A stretch of 64,000 nt of DNA. Origin: Saccharopolyspora indica. Its GTDB lineage: Bacteria > Actinomycetota > Actinomycetes > Mycobacteriales > Pseudonocardiaceae. This document shows, one piece after another, positions 25,494-33,609 of this stretch (position 1 is the first letter of the stretch; the number at the start of each line of letters is the position of its first letter). The notes under the pieces were generated by a model that ran no database searches, was not told where the DNA came from, and worked only from the letters and a program-made list of their open reading frames with translations. The position numbers were made by a program, and so were the translations under genes. The stretch spans positions 558,001 to 622,000 of the forward strand of contig NZ_JAQGLB010000003.1 of assembly GCF_027853965.1 (NCBI RefSeq), given 5' to 3'.

Positions 25494-27439
25494 AAGCCCA
25501 CCGCCAAACGATGTCCTTCGACGACTGCGGCGTGCGCGCGGCGCGGGGCGACGCAGTCACCGATCCGGTGAACCGCGAACGACGCGTCCTTCAGCTCGTG
25601 CCACAGCTCGTCCTCAGGTGCCTGATGAACTGCGCAGACGACCCAGTCGAAGCGTTCCTCGGTCATGTTCCCGGTGGTGTGCTTGAGGATCTGCAGGCCG
25701 ACCCCGCCGGCTTCGGCGGTCGCGGACATCACGACCTCGTCGGTGCGCTGCCCGATGTCCTTCGCGTGCGCCCGGATGTTGAAGGTCTCCATGTCCAGGG
25801 TCACGCCCAGGTCCTGGCAGACCACCATGCCCGGCGTGGTGATCTGCACCCGGCAGCCTCGGTCGGCCAGCAGTTCAGCGACCGAAGCGGCCTGGTGGAA
25901 GCCGAGTTCGTCGACCACGAGCACATCGCCCTCGGGCACCGCGCGGCCTTCCAGCACATCGCGGACGTCCACGACTCGTTCCGCCCCGCCGGCCCAGTGG
26001 ACGGGCTGCGGACGAGCACCGGTGGCCAGCACCACCACGTCGGGTTGCTCGCAGCGCAGCATCTCGGCGGTGGCCGCCGCGTTGGTCTTGATGTCCACGC
26101 CGAAGCGCTCGCACTCGGCCCGGAGGTTGCGCACCACGTCGAGGAACTCGGCCCTGCTGGGCACGGTGGCCGCGACCGCGACCTGACCGCCGGTGGACGG
26201 TTCCCGCTCGAACAGGGTCACGTGGTGGCCGCGCTCGGCGGCGGTCGCCGCTGCTTGCAGACCAGCCGGACCGCCACCGACCACGAGCACCCGCTTGCGC
26301 AGGAGCGGCATCGGCAGCGGCGTGGACTCGCGCCCCGCGCGAGGGTTCTCGATGCAGCCCAGCCAGCGGTTCAGGCCCATCCGCCCGACGCACTCCTGGT
26401 TGCAGGAAAGGCAGGTCCGGATGTCGCTGCGGTGCCCCGAACGGGCCTTTCCCGCGAAGTCCGGGTCCGCGATCTGCCCGCGCACCACGCCGACCAGGTC
26501 GCAGTGCCCCTCCTCCAGCGCGCGCTCGGCCTGCAGCGGATCCTTGATCCGGCCGACGCCGACCACCGGCAGGTCCACCGCGCGGCGGATCGCGTTGGAG
26601 ATGAACAGCGCGTACCCGGGCGGGATCGTCATGGACGCCTCGATCATGTAGAGCGTGGAGGTGGCCACGCCGATCGAGGTGTTGATGTAGTCGACCTTCC
26701 CGGTGGCCTCGACCATCCGCGCGACCTCGACGGCCTCGTCGATGGTGGTGCCGCCCTCGATCAGCTCGTCGCCGCACAGCCGGACGCCCAGCGCCCGGTC
26801 CGGGCCGATCGCCTCCCGGACGACGTCGATGATCTCCAGCAGGATGCGGGCCCGGTTGGCCAGCGGACCGCCGTAGGCGTCGGTACGCACGTTCGTCGCC
26901 GGGGACAGGAATCCGCGCACGATCGAGGAGTGCGAGCACTGCAGCTCGACACCGTCGAAGCCGCCTTCCGCGCAATGCCCGGCCACGATGCCGTAACCGG
27001 CCACGACCTCGGCGATCTCGTGCACGTCGACCGCCTTGGGCACCTCGCGGAACATCGGGTCGGGCACCGCCGACGGCGCCCACACCGGCAGCCTCGAGTA
27101 CATCGAGGACGCCTGCCCGCCGTTGTGGTTGAGCTGCGCGAGGATCGGGATGTCGTGGGCGTGGACGGCCTCGGTGATCCGCCGGTACCCGGGCACCACC
27201 TCGGGCCGGAAGCCGTGGATCAGCTTCTCGTAGGGCCAGTCGGTCGGGTGGGTGGAGTGCTCCTCGGTGATGATCAGCCCGGCGCCACCAGCGGCGCGGG
27301 CCGCGTAGTAGGCGGCGTGCTGGTCGGTCGGCACTCCGTCCTGGGCGTAGTTCGTCAGGTGCGCGGAGAACACGATCCGGTTCCGGACGGTCACCGGCCC
27401 GATCCGCAGCGGTGAGAACAGGTAGCGGTGTTCGCTCAT
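25490..27439 (-). CDS. mycofactocin-system OYE/FadH-type oxidoreductase A
   Basis: 649 residues. Old yellow enzyme TIM barrel with FMN (about 1-340; HLTNYAQDG, LNHNGGQASS, DGVELQCSHSSIVRGFLSPATN), a [4Fe-4S] site with CLSCNQECVGR and a later Cys in LGCIENPRAGR (about 345-370), then FAD/NAD(P) domains (VLVVGGGPAGLQAAATAAERG at about 385). This is the architecture of 2,4-dienoyl-CoA reductase and trimethylamine dehydrogenase. The ATG overlaps the stop of its neighbour, the second OYE enzyme. Homologues accompany mft genes in other actinomycetes; the substrate is not known to me. Confidence 0.85.
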   Translation of the reverse strand: MSEHRYLFSPLRIGPVTVRNRIVFSAHLTNYAQDGVPTDQHAAYYAARAAGGAGLIITEEHSTHPTDWPYEKLIHGFRPEVVPGYRRITEAVHAHDIPILAQLNHNGGQASSMYSRLPVWAPSAVPDPMFREVPKAVDVHEIAEVVAGYGIVAGHCAEGGFDGVELQCSHSSIVRGFLSPATNVRTDAYGGPLANRARILLEIIDVVREAIGPDRALGVRLCGDELIEGGTTIDEAVEVARMVEATGKVDYINTSIGVATSTLYMIEASMTIPPGYALFISNAIRRAVDLPVVGVGRIKDPLQAERALEEGHCDLVGVVRGQIADPDFAGKARSGHRSDIRTCLSCNQECVGRMGLNRWLGCIENPRAGRESTPLPMPLLRKRVLVVGGGPAGLQAAATAAERGHHVTLFEREPSTGGQVAVAATVPSRAEFLDVVRNLRAECERFGVDIKTNAAATAEMLRCEQPDVVVLATGARPQPVHWAGGAERVVDVRDVLEGRAVPEGDVLVVDELGFHQAASVAELLADRGCRVQITTPGMVVCQDLGVTLDMETFNIRAHAKDIGQRTDEVVMSATAEAGGVGLQILKHTTGNMTEERFDWVVCAVHQAPEDELWHELKDASFAVHRIGDCVAPRRAHAAVVEGHRLAVGL

Positions 27440-29334
27440 CTCGCGCCCTCCAGCGCGGTGATCCGGTGCGCGGCGCGACGGCCTTCGAGGATCGCTTCGT
27501 GAATCGTGCGGGGTGCCACGCAGTCCCCGGCGCGCAGCGCTCCGGCCGGTTCCGGGTTCGGCAGGCGGTGTCCGCAGTGGACGACCACCGCGCAAGGCGC
27601 GTCGCGACGCTGTGCGGTGAAAACGTCCTCGAGCACCACGTGGCCGGGGTGGACCTCGCGCAGCAGCGAGCGCTTCTCCAGGCGCACACCGGCGCGCTGC
27701 AGGCGGCCGTTGGCGTCGGCGAGGTCCCCGGTCAGGGCGAGCTGCGTGCCGACGACCTGGTCCTGGGTGACGATGGCGGTTTCCCTCCCCCGCTCGGCGA
27801 GCAGCTCGGCGACACCGACGCCCACCGCATCGCCGATCGGGTCGAACACCACGACAGGCCCGTCCGGCAGCCGATCGTGCGCCAGCACTTCGGTGACGTC
27901 GACGATCGTGCCGCCGAAGTCCTCGTAGGCGCGCAGCCCCGGCACCGAGCCGGTCGCGATCACCACATCCCGGCTGGTCAGGTCCGCTTCGGCGCCGAGA
28001 GTGACGCGCACGCCGAGTCGGCGCACCTCCGCCTCGAGCCAGTCCGCGAGCCGCTGCAGTCGCGCACGACCACCGACTTTCGCGGCGAGCAGCAACGACC
28101 CGCCCAGCTCGTCGCCTCGCTCGACGATCTCCACCGAATGCCCGTTCAGCGCCAGTACGCGCGCTGCTTCCATCCCGGCCGGGCCGCCCCCGACGACGAG
28201 CACGTCGCGCGATGGCGCAGGAGCACCGGCCTCCTCGGTTCCCTCGTGCCCGCTGAAGGGCTCGCCGATGCACGAGACGATCGGGTTGCGGTTGTCCCGC
28301 ACCCGGCACTTCTGGTTGCACAGCACGCAAGGCCTGACCTGCTCAGGACGACCAGAGCGCACCAGCTCGACCAGCTGCGGCTCGGCGATCTGCGCCCGCG
28401 TCATCTCGACCAGGTCCGCGATGCCGTCGTCCAAAACCCACTGCGCCTGACCCGGGTCCACGACGCTGCCCTGCAGGACGACCTGGGGCGGATGTTCCCC
28501 GGTGCGAACCGCTTCGCGGATCTGGCGGCAGAGGTCGATGTTGAAGCCCGGTTCGGTGTGCAGGTCCGGGCGGGTCGCCGAGGTCGCCATCGCCGAACCG
28601 CGCACCACCACCAGGTAGTCGATCCGGTCGGCGACCGCCCGTGCGATCCCGGTGGCCTGCTCCGGGGTGATGCCCGCCCACGGAGCGAGCTCGTCGCAGG
28701 ACAGCCGCAGGCCCACGACAGCTCCCCCGGCCGCTTCCCGGACCGCGACGAGCACCTCGCGCAACAACCGCCCCCGGTCCTCGCCGTAGGCGTCGGAGCG
28801 CTGGTTGGTGAGCCCGGAGAGGAACTGCCGCAGCAGGGAGAACTGCCCGGCCTCCAGCTCCACCCCGTGCAATCCGGCGCGCACGGCCGAACTCGCCGCA
28901 GCGGCGAACCCGGCCACCAGCGCGTCGATCTGATCCTGCCCGACCTCCATCGGCAGCTCACGGCTGACCACGTCCGGCACCCGCGACGGCGCCCACAACG
29001 CCTGCTGGGAGAAGGCCGAGGACCCCTGAGAGCCAGCGTGCCCGAGACCGGCGAGAACGATCGCACCGTGCGGTCGGCACGCCTCGGCGACCGCCGCCCA
29101 CCCCGGGGCGCACTCAGCGGCCAGCGGCGCACGCTCGTAGGGCCAGTCCGAGGCGTGGACGCTGGCCGTCTCGGTGACGATCACACCGGCGCCGCCGGCC
29201 GCCCGCGCCCGGTAGTAGGCGACGTGGCGGTCCGAGATGACCCGCCCCCGACCCAGGTTCGTCTCGTGCGGCCCGAACAGCACCCGCGACGGTGCTTCGG
29301 CAGAACCGAGCCGCACGCCTTCCGCGAGGCTCAT
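27436..29334 (-). CDS. mycofactocin-system OYE/FadH-type oxidoreductase B
   Basis: 632 residues from an ATG overlapping the mftC stop (ATGA). Same plan as the next gene: FMN TIM barrel (VLFGPHETNLGRG, LGHAGSQGSS, HGVELEAGQFSLLRQFLSGLTNQRSDAYG), an iron-sulfur site CVLCNQKCRVRD plus VSCIGEP, and an FAD/NAD(P) half starting VLVVGGGPAGMEAARVLALNG. It stands in the place where mftD, the FMN deaminase of the pathway, is often found. It and its neighbour diverge strongly from each other, so they probably have different substrates or form a heteromer. Confidence 0.82.
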   Translation of the reverse strand: MSLAEGVRLGSAEAPSRVLFGPHETNLGRGRVISDRHVAYYRARAAGGAGVIVTETASVHASDWPYERAPLAAECAPGWAAVAEACRPHGAIVLAGLGHAGSQGSSAFSQQALWAPSRVPDVVSRELPMEVGQDQIDALVAGFAAAASSAVRAGLHGVELEAGQFSLLRQFLSGLTNQRSDAYGEDRGRLLREVLVAVREAAGGAVVGLRLSCDELAPWAGITPEQATGIARAVADRIDYLVVVRGSAMATSATRPDLHTEPGFNIDLCRQIREAVRTGEHPPQVVLQGSVVDPGQAQWVLDDGIADLVEMTRAQIAEPQLVELVRSGRPEQVRPCVLCNQKCRVRDNRNPIVSCIGEPFSGHEGTEEAGAPAPSRDVLVVGGGPAGMEAARVLALNGHSVEIVERGDELGGSLLLAAKVGGRARLQRLADWLEAEVRRLGVRVTLGAEADLTSRDVVIATGSVPGLRAYEDFGGTIVDVTEVLAHDRLPDGPVVVFDPIGDAVGVGVAELLAERGRETAIVTQDQVVGTQLALTGDLADANGRLQRAGVRLEKRSLLREVHPGHVVLEDVFTAQRRDAPCAVVVHCGHRLPNPEPAGALRAGDCVAPRTIHEAILEGRRAAHRITALEGAR

Positions 29335-30518
29335 GCACCGGCCGCCAGCGGACTGGAATCGCAAGGCTTGGCCGGAACCGGCGGCAACCCCAAGCTCACC
29401 TTGCGCCGCGAGGACCGGGAGTGGTCCTGCGACGGCTTCGGCAGACCGCCCCTGTCCACAACGGACAACGCCGTTTCACCGTGGCCCTTGACGCATTCCG
29501 GGTCGGGACCGTCGAGCGGGAGGCCGGTGAAGAACTTCGCCGCCATGCAACCGCCCTGGCAGGCGTCGAACGCCGAGCAGGACCGGCACGCGCCACCCGA
29601 CTGCGGCCGGCGCAGTTCGGTGAACAGCTCCGACTCCCGCCACACCCGCGCGAACCCACCCGCGTCGCGGACGTTGCCGGCCTTGAACACGTCGTGGATC
29701 GCGAACGGGCAGGCGTAGACGTCGCCCACCGGGTCGATCAAGCACACCACCCGGCCCGCGCCGCACAGGTTCAACCCCGGCAGCGGAGTGGAGCCCAGCG
29801 CGTTGAGGTGGAAGAACGAATCGCCGGTGAGCACGCGATCGCCGTGCTCGACCAGCCAGGCGTAGATCTCGTGCTGCTGGGCATCGGTCGGGTGCAGCTC
29901 GTCCCACACGTCCGCGCCGCGCCCCGACGGCCGCAACCGCGTGATCCGCAACTGCGCGCCGAACTCATCGGCGATGGCCAGGAAGTCGTCCAGCTGCGCG
30001 ACGTTCTGCCTGGTCATCACGACCGAGATCTTGAAGTCCCGCATACCGGCGTCCGAGAGGTTCCGCAACGCCCGCATCGCCATGTCGAACGATCCCGGCC
30101 CGCGGACCGCGTCGTTGACCTCCCTCGTGGCACCGTCCAGCGAGATCTGCACGTCCACGTAGTCGGTGGCCGCGAGCTGCTCGGCCCGCGCGCGGTCGAT
30201 CCGCAGGCCGTTGGTGGAGAACTTCACCCCCACCTGGTGCTCGACGGCGTAGTCCAGCAGCTCCCAGAAGTCCGGGCGCACCGTCGGCTCACCACCGCCG
30301 ACGTTGACGTAGAACACCTGCATCCGCTGCAGCTCGTCGATCACCGCCTTCATCTCCGCGGTGCTCAGCTCCCGCGGATCACGCCTGCCCGAGGAGGACA
30401 GGCAGTGCTCGCACGCGAGGTTGCAGGCGTAAGTCCACTCCCAGGTCAGGCAGATCGGGGCATCCAGCCCGCCCTTGAACTGCTCGACCAGGGAGGGCAC
30501 CGGTTCCACCGCAGTCAC
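29331..30518 (-). CDS. mftC: MftC, radical SAM maturase
   Basis: 395 residues. Radical SAM motif C32-x3-C36-x2-C39 (TYACNLACEHC), GGGEPT near 74, and a SPASM domain with cysteines in LNLCGAGR, DVYACPFA, GGACRSCSAFDACQGGC and the final ECVKGHG. MftC decarboxylates the C-terminal tyrosine of MftA and then forms the carbon-carbon bond to the preceding valine, giving the lactam. The last 40 residues are an Arg/Ser-rich tail. Fourteen bases separate it from mftB. Confidence 0.96.
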   Translation of the reverse strand: MTAVEPVPSLVEQFKGGLDAPICLTWEWTYACNLACEHCLSSSGRRDPRELSTAEMKAVIDELQRMQVFYVNVGGGEPTVRPDFWELLDYAVEHQVGVKFSTNGLRIDRARAEQLAATDYVDVQISLDGATREVNDAVRGPGSFDMAMRALRNLSDAGMRDFKISVVMTRQNVAQLDDFLAIADEFGAQLRITRLRPSGRGADVWDELHPTDAQQHEIYAWLVEHGDRVLTGDSFFHLNALGSTPLPGLNLCGAGRVVCLIDPVGDVYACPFAIHDVFKAGNVRDAGGFARVWRESELFTELRRPQSGGACRSCSAFDACQGGCMAAKFFTGLPLDGPDPECVKGHGETALSVVDRGGLPKPSQDHSRSSRRKVSLGLPPVPAKPCDSSPLAAGA

Positions 30519-30533
30519 GTCGTCTCCACTCCG

Positions 30534-30806
30534 TCAACGGGGCCGGATCATGTCCGAGGCGGCCAGCGAGGCCAGCGCCCGCCGGAACTGCGGCCGGCGC
30601 TCCTGCGGCACGGCCAGCAGCGCGTCCTCGACGCTGGTGTGCTCGCCCAGCCCGCGCACCAGCTCCACCAGCTCGGGGACCTTCAAGAACGACAACTTCC
30701 GGTTGCCGAAGTGGTACGCGAGCGCCCCGAACGGCTCGGGGCGCAGCGCGACCTGCGGATTCAACCGGTAGCCCAGGCTCGTGTCGAACTCCGCCGCGGT
30801 GGTCAT
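30534..30806 (-). CDS. mftB: MftB, peptide chaperone (RRE)
   Basis: 90 residues. The ATG overlaps the mftA stop (TGATG). Compact RiPP recognition element: FDTSLGYRLNPQVALRPEPFGALAYHFGNRKLSFLKVPELVELV, then a helical end. MftB binds the MftA leader and delivers it to MftC. Strong coupling to mftA fits the need for equal expression. Confidence 0.94.
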   Translation of the reverse strand: MTTAAEFDTSLGYRLNPQVALRPEPFGALAYHFGNRKLSFLKVPELVELVRGLGEHTSVEDALLAVPQERRPQFRRALASLAASDMIRPR

Positions 30807-30907
30807 CAGTAGACCCCGCACATCCCGTCGATCGAGACCTCCTCGACGAGCAGCTCCTCCTCGACGACCGGCTCGGTGGTTCCCGCTTCGACCTGTTCCT
30901 CAGCCAT
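30806..30907 (-). CDS. mftA: MftA, mycofactocin precursor peptide
   Basis: 33 residues from an ATG 7 bases after AGGAG. Acidic leader followed by the conserved core IDGMCGVY at the extreme C-terminus. The final Val-Tyr becomes the redox cofactor after MftC decarboxylation and cyclisation and MftE cleavage. First gene of the leftward mft operon, divergent from mftR. Confidence 0.95.
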   Translation of the reverse strand: MAEEQVEAGTTEPVVEEELLVEEVSIDGMCGVY

Positions 30908-30953
30908 GGGATGCTCCTGTCGACGTTGACCGATCCACCGCCGACACCGTATT

Positions 30954-30966
30954 TGCACCCGGTGCA
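30954..30966. promoter_or_regulatory. candidate MftR operator
   Basis: Perfect dyad TGCACC-C-GGTGCA in the divergent mftA/mftR region. On the minus strand it sits just upstream of a -10-like TACGGT (30948-30943), so a bound TetR-family dimer would block mftA transcription. MftR is known as a repressor relieved by acyl-CoA in mycobacteria; this site as its target is inference. Confidence 0.5.
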
Positions 30967-30993
30967 GATTTGGAAGACCTGGAGCAGGACCTC

Positions 30994-31872
30994 TTGGGAA
31001 GCAACACCGTTGGAGCAACCGCGCGAAGCGGTGGACGACGGAGGGTGACCAGCGCCGCCGAGCTGGAGCAGGTGGCCTTCGACCTCTTCGACGAGCAGGG
31101 TTTCGAGAACACCACGGTCGCCGACATCGCCAGGGCCGCGGGCATCGCGCGCCGGACGTTCTTCCACTACTTCCCGTCCAAGAACGACGTCCCGTGGGGC
31201 GACTTCGGCGCCGAGCTGACCCGGCTGCGCGCCGATCTGCACGCCGCCCCCAGCGGAGTTCCGCTGATGGACAACATCCGGCACTGCCTGGTCGAGTTCA
31301 ACCGGGTACCGCCGGAGCGGGTTCCGGCGCACCGGCGGCGGATGCGGCTGATCCTCGGCGTCCCCGCGCTGCAAGCCCACTCGACCTTGCGCTTCCACGC
31401 CTGGCGGCAGGTCATCGCCGAGTTCGTCGGCGAACGAACCGGACAGCCCGCCGACGCGCTCGCTCCCCAGACCATCGCGCACGCGACGCTCGGCGTGGCG
31501 CTCGCGGCCTACGAGCGGTGGCTGGACCGATCCGATGCCGAACTCACCGAACTGCTGGACGCGGCGATGCGCGAGCTGGCCGCCGGATTCTCCGGCACCG
31601 GCCCGCTCCAGCGCGAGCAGCCGGCCGCGGCGGAGACGAGACGTCAGGAGACTGGGATGCCCACCGGAGAATCCGCCGCGCAGACCGAGCTCACCCCGCG
31701 GATCGGCAAGGTCGCGCGCCGCGAGCTGGCCGTCCACGGGTTCACCCGGTACGCCCAGCTCGCGGACGTGACCGCGGCGGACCTGCTGAAGATCCACGGC
31801 GTGGGCCCCAAGGCGATTCGGATCCTCGGGGAGGAGCTCGCCGAGCAGGGGCTGTCCTTCGCCGACTCCTGA
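30994..31872 (+). CDS. mftR: MftR TetR regulator continuous with helix-hairpin-helix domain
   Basis: 292 residues from TTG 30994, preceded by AGGA; TTG at 30970 is an alternative. Residues 11-60 hold the MftR-type HTH (SGGRRRVTSAAELEQVAFDLF ... VADIARAAGIARRTFFHYFPSKNDVPWG), followed by the TetR ligand domain to about 207. Without any stop the frame runs on into a helix-hairpin-helix domain (RELAVHGFTRYAQLADVT, then LLKIHGVGPKAIRILGEEL), normally a separate small DNA-binding protein. An internal ATG at 31657 has AGGAG in front, so a 71-residue HhH protein could also be made alone. MftR represses mft genes. Confidence 0.88.
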   Translation: MGSNTVGATARSGGRRRVTSAAELEQVAFDLFDEQGFENTTVADIARAAGIARRTFFHYFPSKNDVPWGDFGAELTRLRADLHAAPSGVPLMDNIRHCLVEFNRVPPERVPAHRRRMRLILGVPALQAHSTLRFHAWRQVIAEFVGERTGQPADALAPQTIAHATLGVALAAYERWLDRSDAELTELLDAAMRELAAGFSGTGPLQREQPAAAETRRQETGMPTGESAAQTELTPRIGKVARRELAVHGFTRYAQLADVTAADLLKIHGVGPKAIRILGEELAEQGLSFADS

Positions 31873-31887
31873 GCCGAACCGGTTCGC

Positions 31888-31920
31888 GGGGCCGGACACC
31901 GCGAGGTGGCACCCGGCCCC
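31888..31920. terminator. bidirectional terminator between mftR and adh
   Basis: Stem GGGGCCGG / CCGGCCCC with an inner CACC/GGTG stem, in the 54-base gap between convergent genes. Confidence 0.6.
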
Positions 31921-31926
31921 AGCGGC

Positions 31927-33054
31927 TCAGTAGTCGGTTTCGTCGTAGACCACGACTCCGCGCAAGTTCTTGCCGTCGAGCAGGTCCTGGTACCCGGTGT
32001 TGATCTCCTCCAGCCGGTAGGTGTTGGTCACCAGCTCGTCCAGCTTCAGCGTGCCGTGCCGGTAGAGCTCCAGCAGTCGCGGGATCTGAGTGCGCGGGCT
32101 GACCCCGCCGAAGATCGCGCCCTGCACCCGCTTCTGCAGCAGGGTCAGCTCGAAGAGGTTGAGCTTGGCGTCGAGCTGCGCGTGGTGGCCCATGCCCGTG
32201 ACCACCACCTGGCCGCCCTTGGCCGTCATCGACACCGCCGGCTGCAGGTGCTCGCCGGTGGTGTCCCCGATCGTCAGGATCACCGTGTTCGCGTTCTGCC
32301 CCCAGGTCAGCTCCGAAACCGCTCCGGCGGCCTCCTCCATCGAGGCGAAGGCGTGGGTCGCGCCCAGTTCCAACGCCTTCTGCCGCTTGAACTCCACCGG
32401 GTCTACGGCCACCACGTACCGCGCCCCGGCCGCTGCCGCGCCCTGCACCGAGTTGATGCCGACCCCGCCGATGCCGACCACGACCACCGTGTCCCCGGCC
32501 CGCGTCCCGCCGATCTCGGTCGCCGATCCCCAGCCGGTGGACACGCCGCACCCCAGCAGCGCGGCCTTGTCCAGCGGGATGTCGTCCTCGATCTTGATGA
32601 CCGAGGCCTGGTTGACCGTCACGTGCGGCGCGAAGGTGCCCAGCAGGCACATCGACACGACCGGTTCGCCCCGGTAGGTCGTCCGGTAGGTGCCGTCGGA
32701 GATCGCCCGCCCGGTCAGCAGCCCCGCACCGGCGTCGCAGAGGTTCTGCATGCCGCGGGCGCACGGGCGGCAGGTGCCGCAGCCGGGGATGAAGGCCAGC
32801 ACGACGTGGTCGCCCTCCTGCAGCCCGGCGACCTCGGGCCCGACCTTCGTGACCACGCCCGCCCCCTCGTGGCCGCCCACGACCGGGTAGAACGCCGCGG
32901 GACTGGCACCGGTCCGCAGGTGCTCGTCGGAGTGGCACAGCCCCGATGCCGCCAGCCGCACCTGCACCTCACCGGCGACGGGGTCTCCCAGCTCGATCTC
33001 ATCGACCTCCCAGTTCTCGCCCGGGCCGTGCAGCAGAGCAGCCTTGGTCTTCAT
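31927..33054 (-). CDS. NDMA-dependent zinc alcohol dehydrogenase
   Basis: 375 residues from an ATG after CGAGGAG. Medium-chain dehydrogenase: catalytic zinc ligands in GLCHSDEH and GGHEGAGVV, structural zinc in PGCGTCRPCARGMQNLC (about 92-108), and nucleotide motif VVVVGIGGVGINSVQGA (about 194-210). The NFELTLLQKRVQGAIFGG-like end and overall pattern match the NDMA-dependent alcohol dehydrogenases, whose NAD is bound permanently and which need an external acceptor. Mycofactocin is the natural acceptor proposed for this family, fitting its place beside mftR. Confidence 0.88.
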   Translation of the reverse strand: MKTKAALLHGPGENWEVDEIELGDPVAGEVQVRLAASGLCHSDEHLRTGASPAAFYPVVGGHEGAGVVTKVGPEVAGLQEGDHVVLAFIPGCGTCRPCARGMQNLCDAGAGLLTGRAISDGTYRTTYRGEPVVSMCLLGTFAPHVTVNQASVIKIEDDIPLDKAALLGCGVSTGWGSATEIGGTRAGDTVVVVGIGGVGINSVQGAAAAGARYVVAVDPVEFKRQKALELGATHAFASMEEAAGAVSELTWGQNANTVILTIGDTTGEHLQPAVSMTAKGGQVVVTGMGHHAQLDAKLNLFELTLLQKRVQGAIFGGVSPRTQIPRLLELYRHGTLKLDELVTNTYRLEEINTGYQDLLDGKNLRGVVVYDETDY

Positions 33055-33609
33055 ATCCACTCCTCGTCGAATGGGCACCGAAGGACGTATGGCTTCCCGA
33101 GCATGGGAAGCCGGATGATCTCAGTCAAGGGCCCGGTTCCGACCGCTCACCCGGGATCCGGCGCCGCCGACTCCGGCGGTCCTCGCCCAGCCGAACGGGA
33201 AGCAACCACAGTTGATCGCCGATTGCGTTTCAGCGCAACCGATTTCTCCCGGCAGAACCGATCAGAAACATGAAACCCACTACTGGCCAACGAAAAGCGA
33301 AACAACCTCAGCCTTGATCACCTCATCGGGCGACCATTATTTGCTCGAATCCACGTTCGATCCCTGCAACACTGGTGGCACGCCAGCGGAACACGGTCGA
33401 CCACCTCACGGTCGAAAGTGGACCGTTAAATCCATTGCCATGACGGGCGAATCAATTTCCTTCATTTCGCGCACGATTCGCCTGCGAGCTGCGCCGTTCA
33501 GAGGTGAACAGCTCGCACCCCGAGGAGAAGGAGCACGACCATGTTGTCGAAGTACCAGTGGAACGCGATCGATCAGGTCTCGACGATGTACATCCACCCC
33601 ATCGCCTGC
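33055..33609. other. 555-base gap between adh and usp, no supported gene
   Basis: Lower GC than its surroundings, with an 8-base-pair dyad near the adh start (33091-33112). At 33541 an ATG with AGGAGAAGGAG before it opens a plus-strand frame (MLSKYQWNAIDQVSTMY...), but that frame then runs as a long antisense shadow through the universal stress gene and loses meaning after about 22 codons. It may be the remains of a gene start left by a rearrangement. Confidence 0.5.
33091..33112. promoter_or_regulatory. 8-bp inverted repeat upstream of adh
   Basis: GGCTTCCC-GAGCAT-GGGAAGCC, 37 bases before the adh start. Two looser copies of TTCCCG-N6-GGG occur at 41144 and 41264 in front of the MHS transporter and GH116 genes, so one regulator may serve these loci. 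Confidence 0.4.

Noticed and set aside
25241-27415. 724-codon plus-strand frame opposite the OYE and ETF genes
   Set aside because: Antisense shadow; the minus-strand genes carry flavin, iron-sulfur and ETF motifs.
30781-30993. Upstream extension of the mftR frame to 30781
   Set aside because: It would cover mftA and its ribosome site on the other strand; the extra residues are Arg/Pro-rich and unlike any MftR N-terminus.
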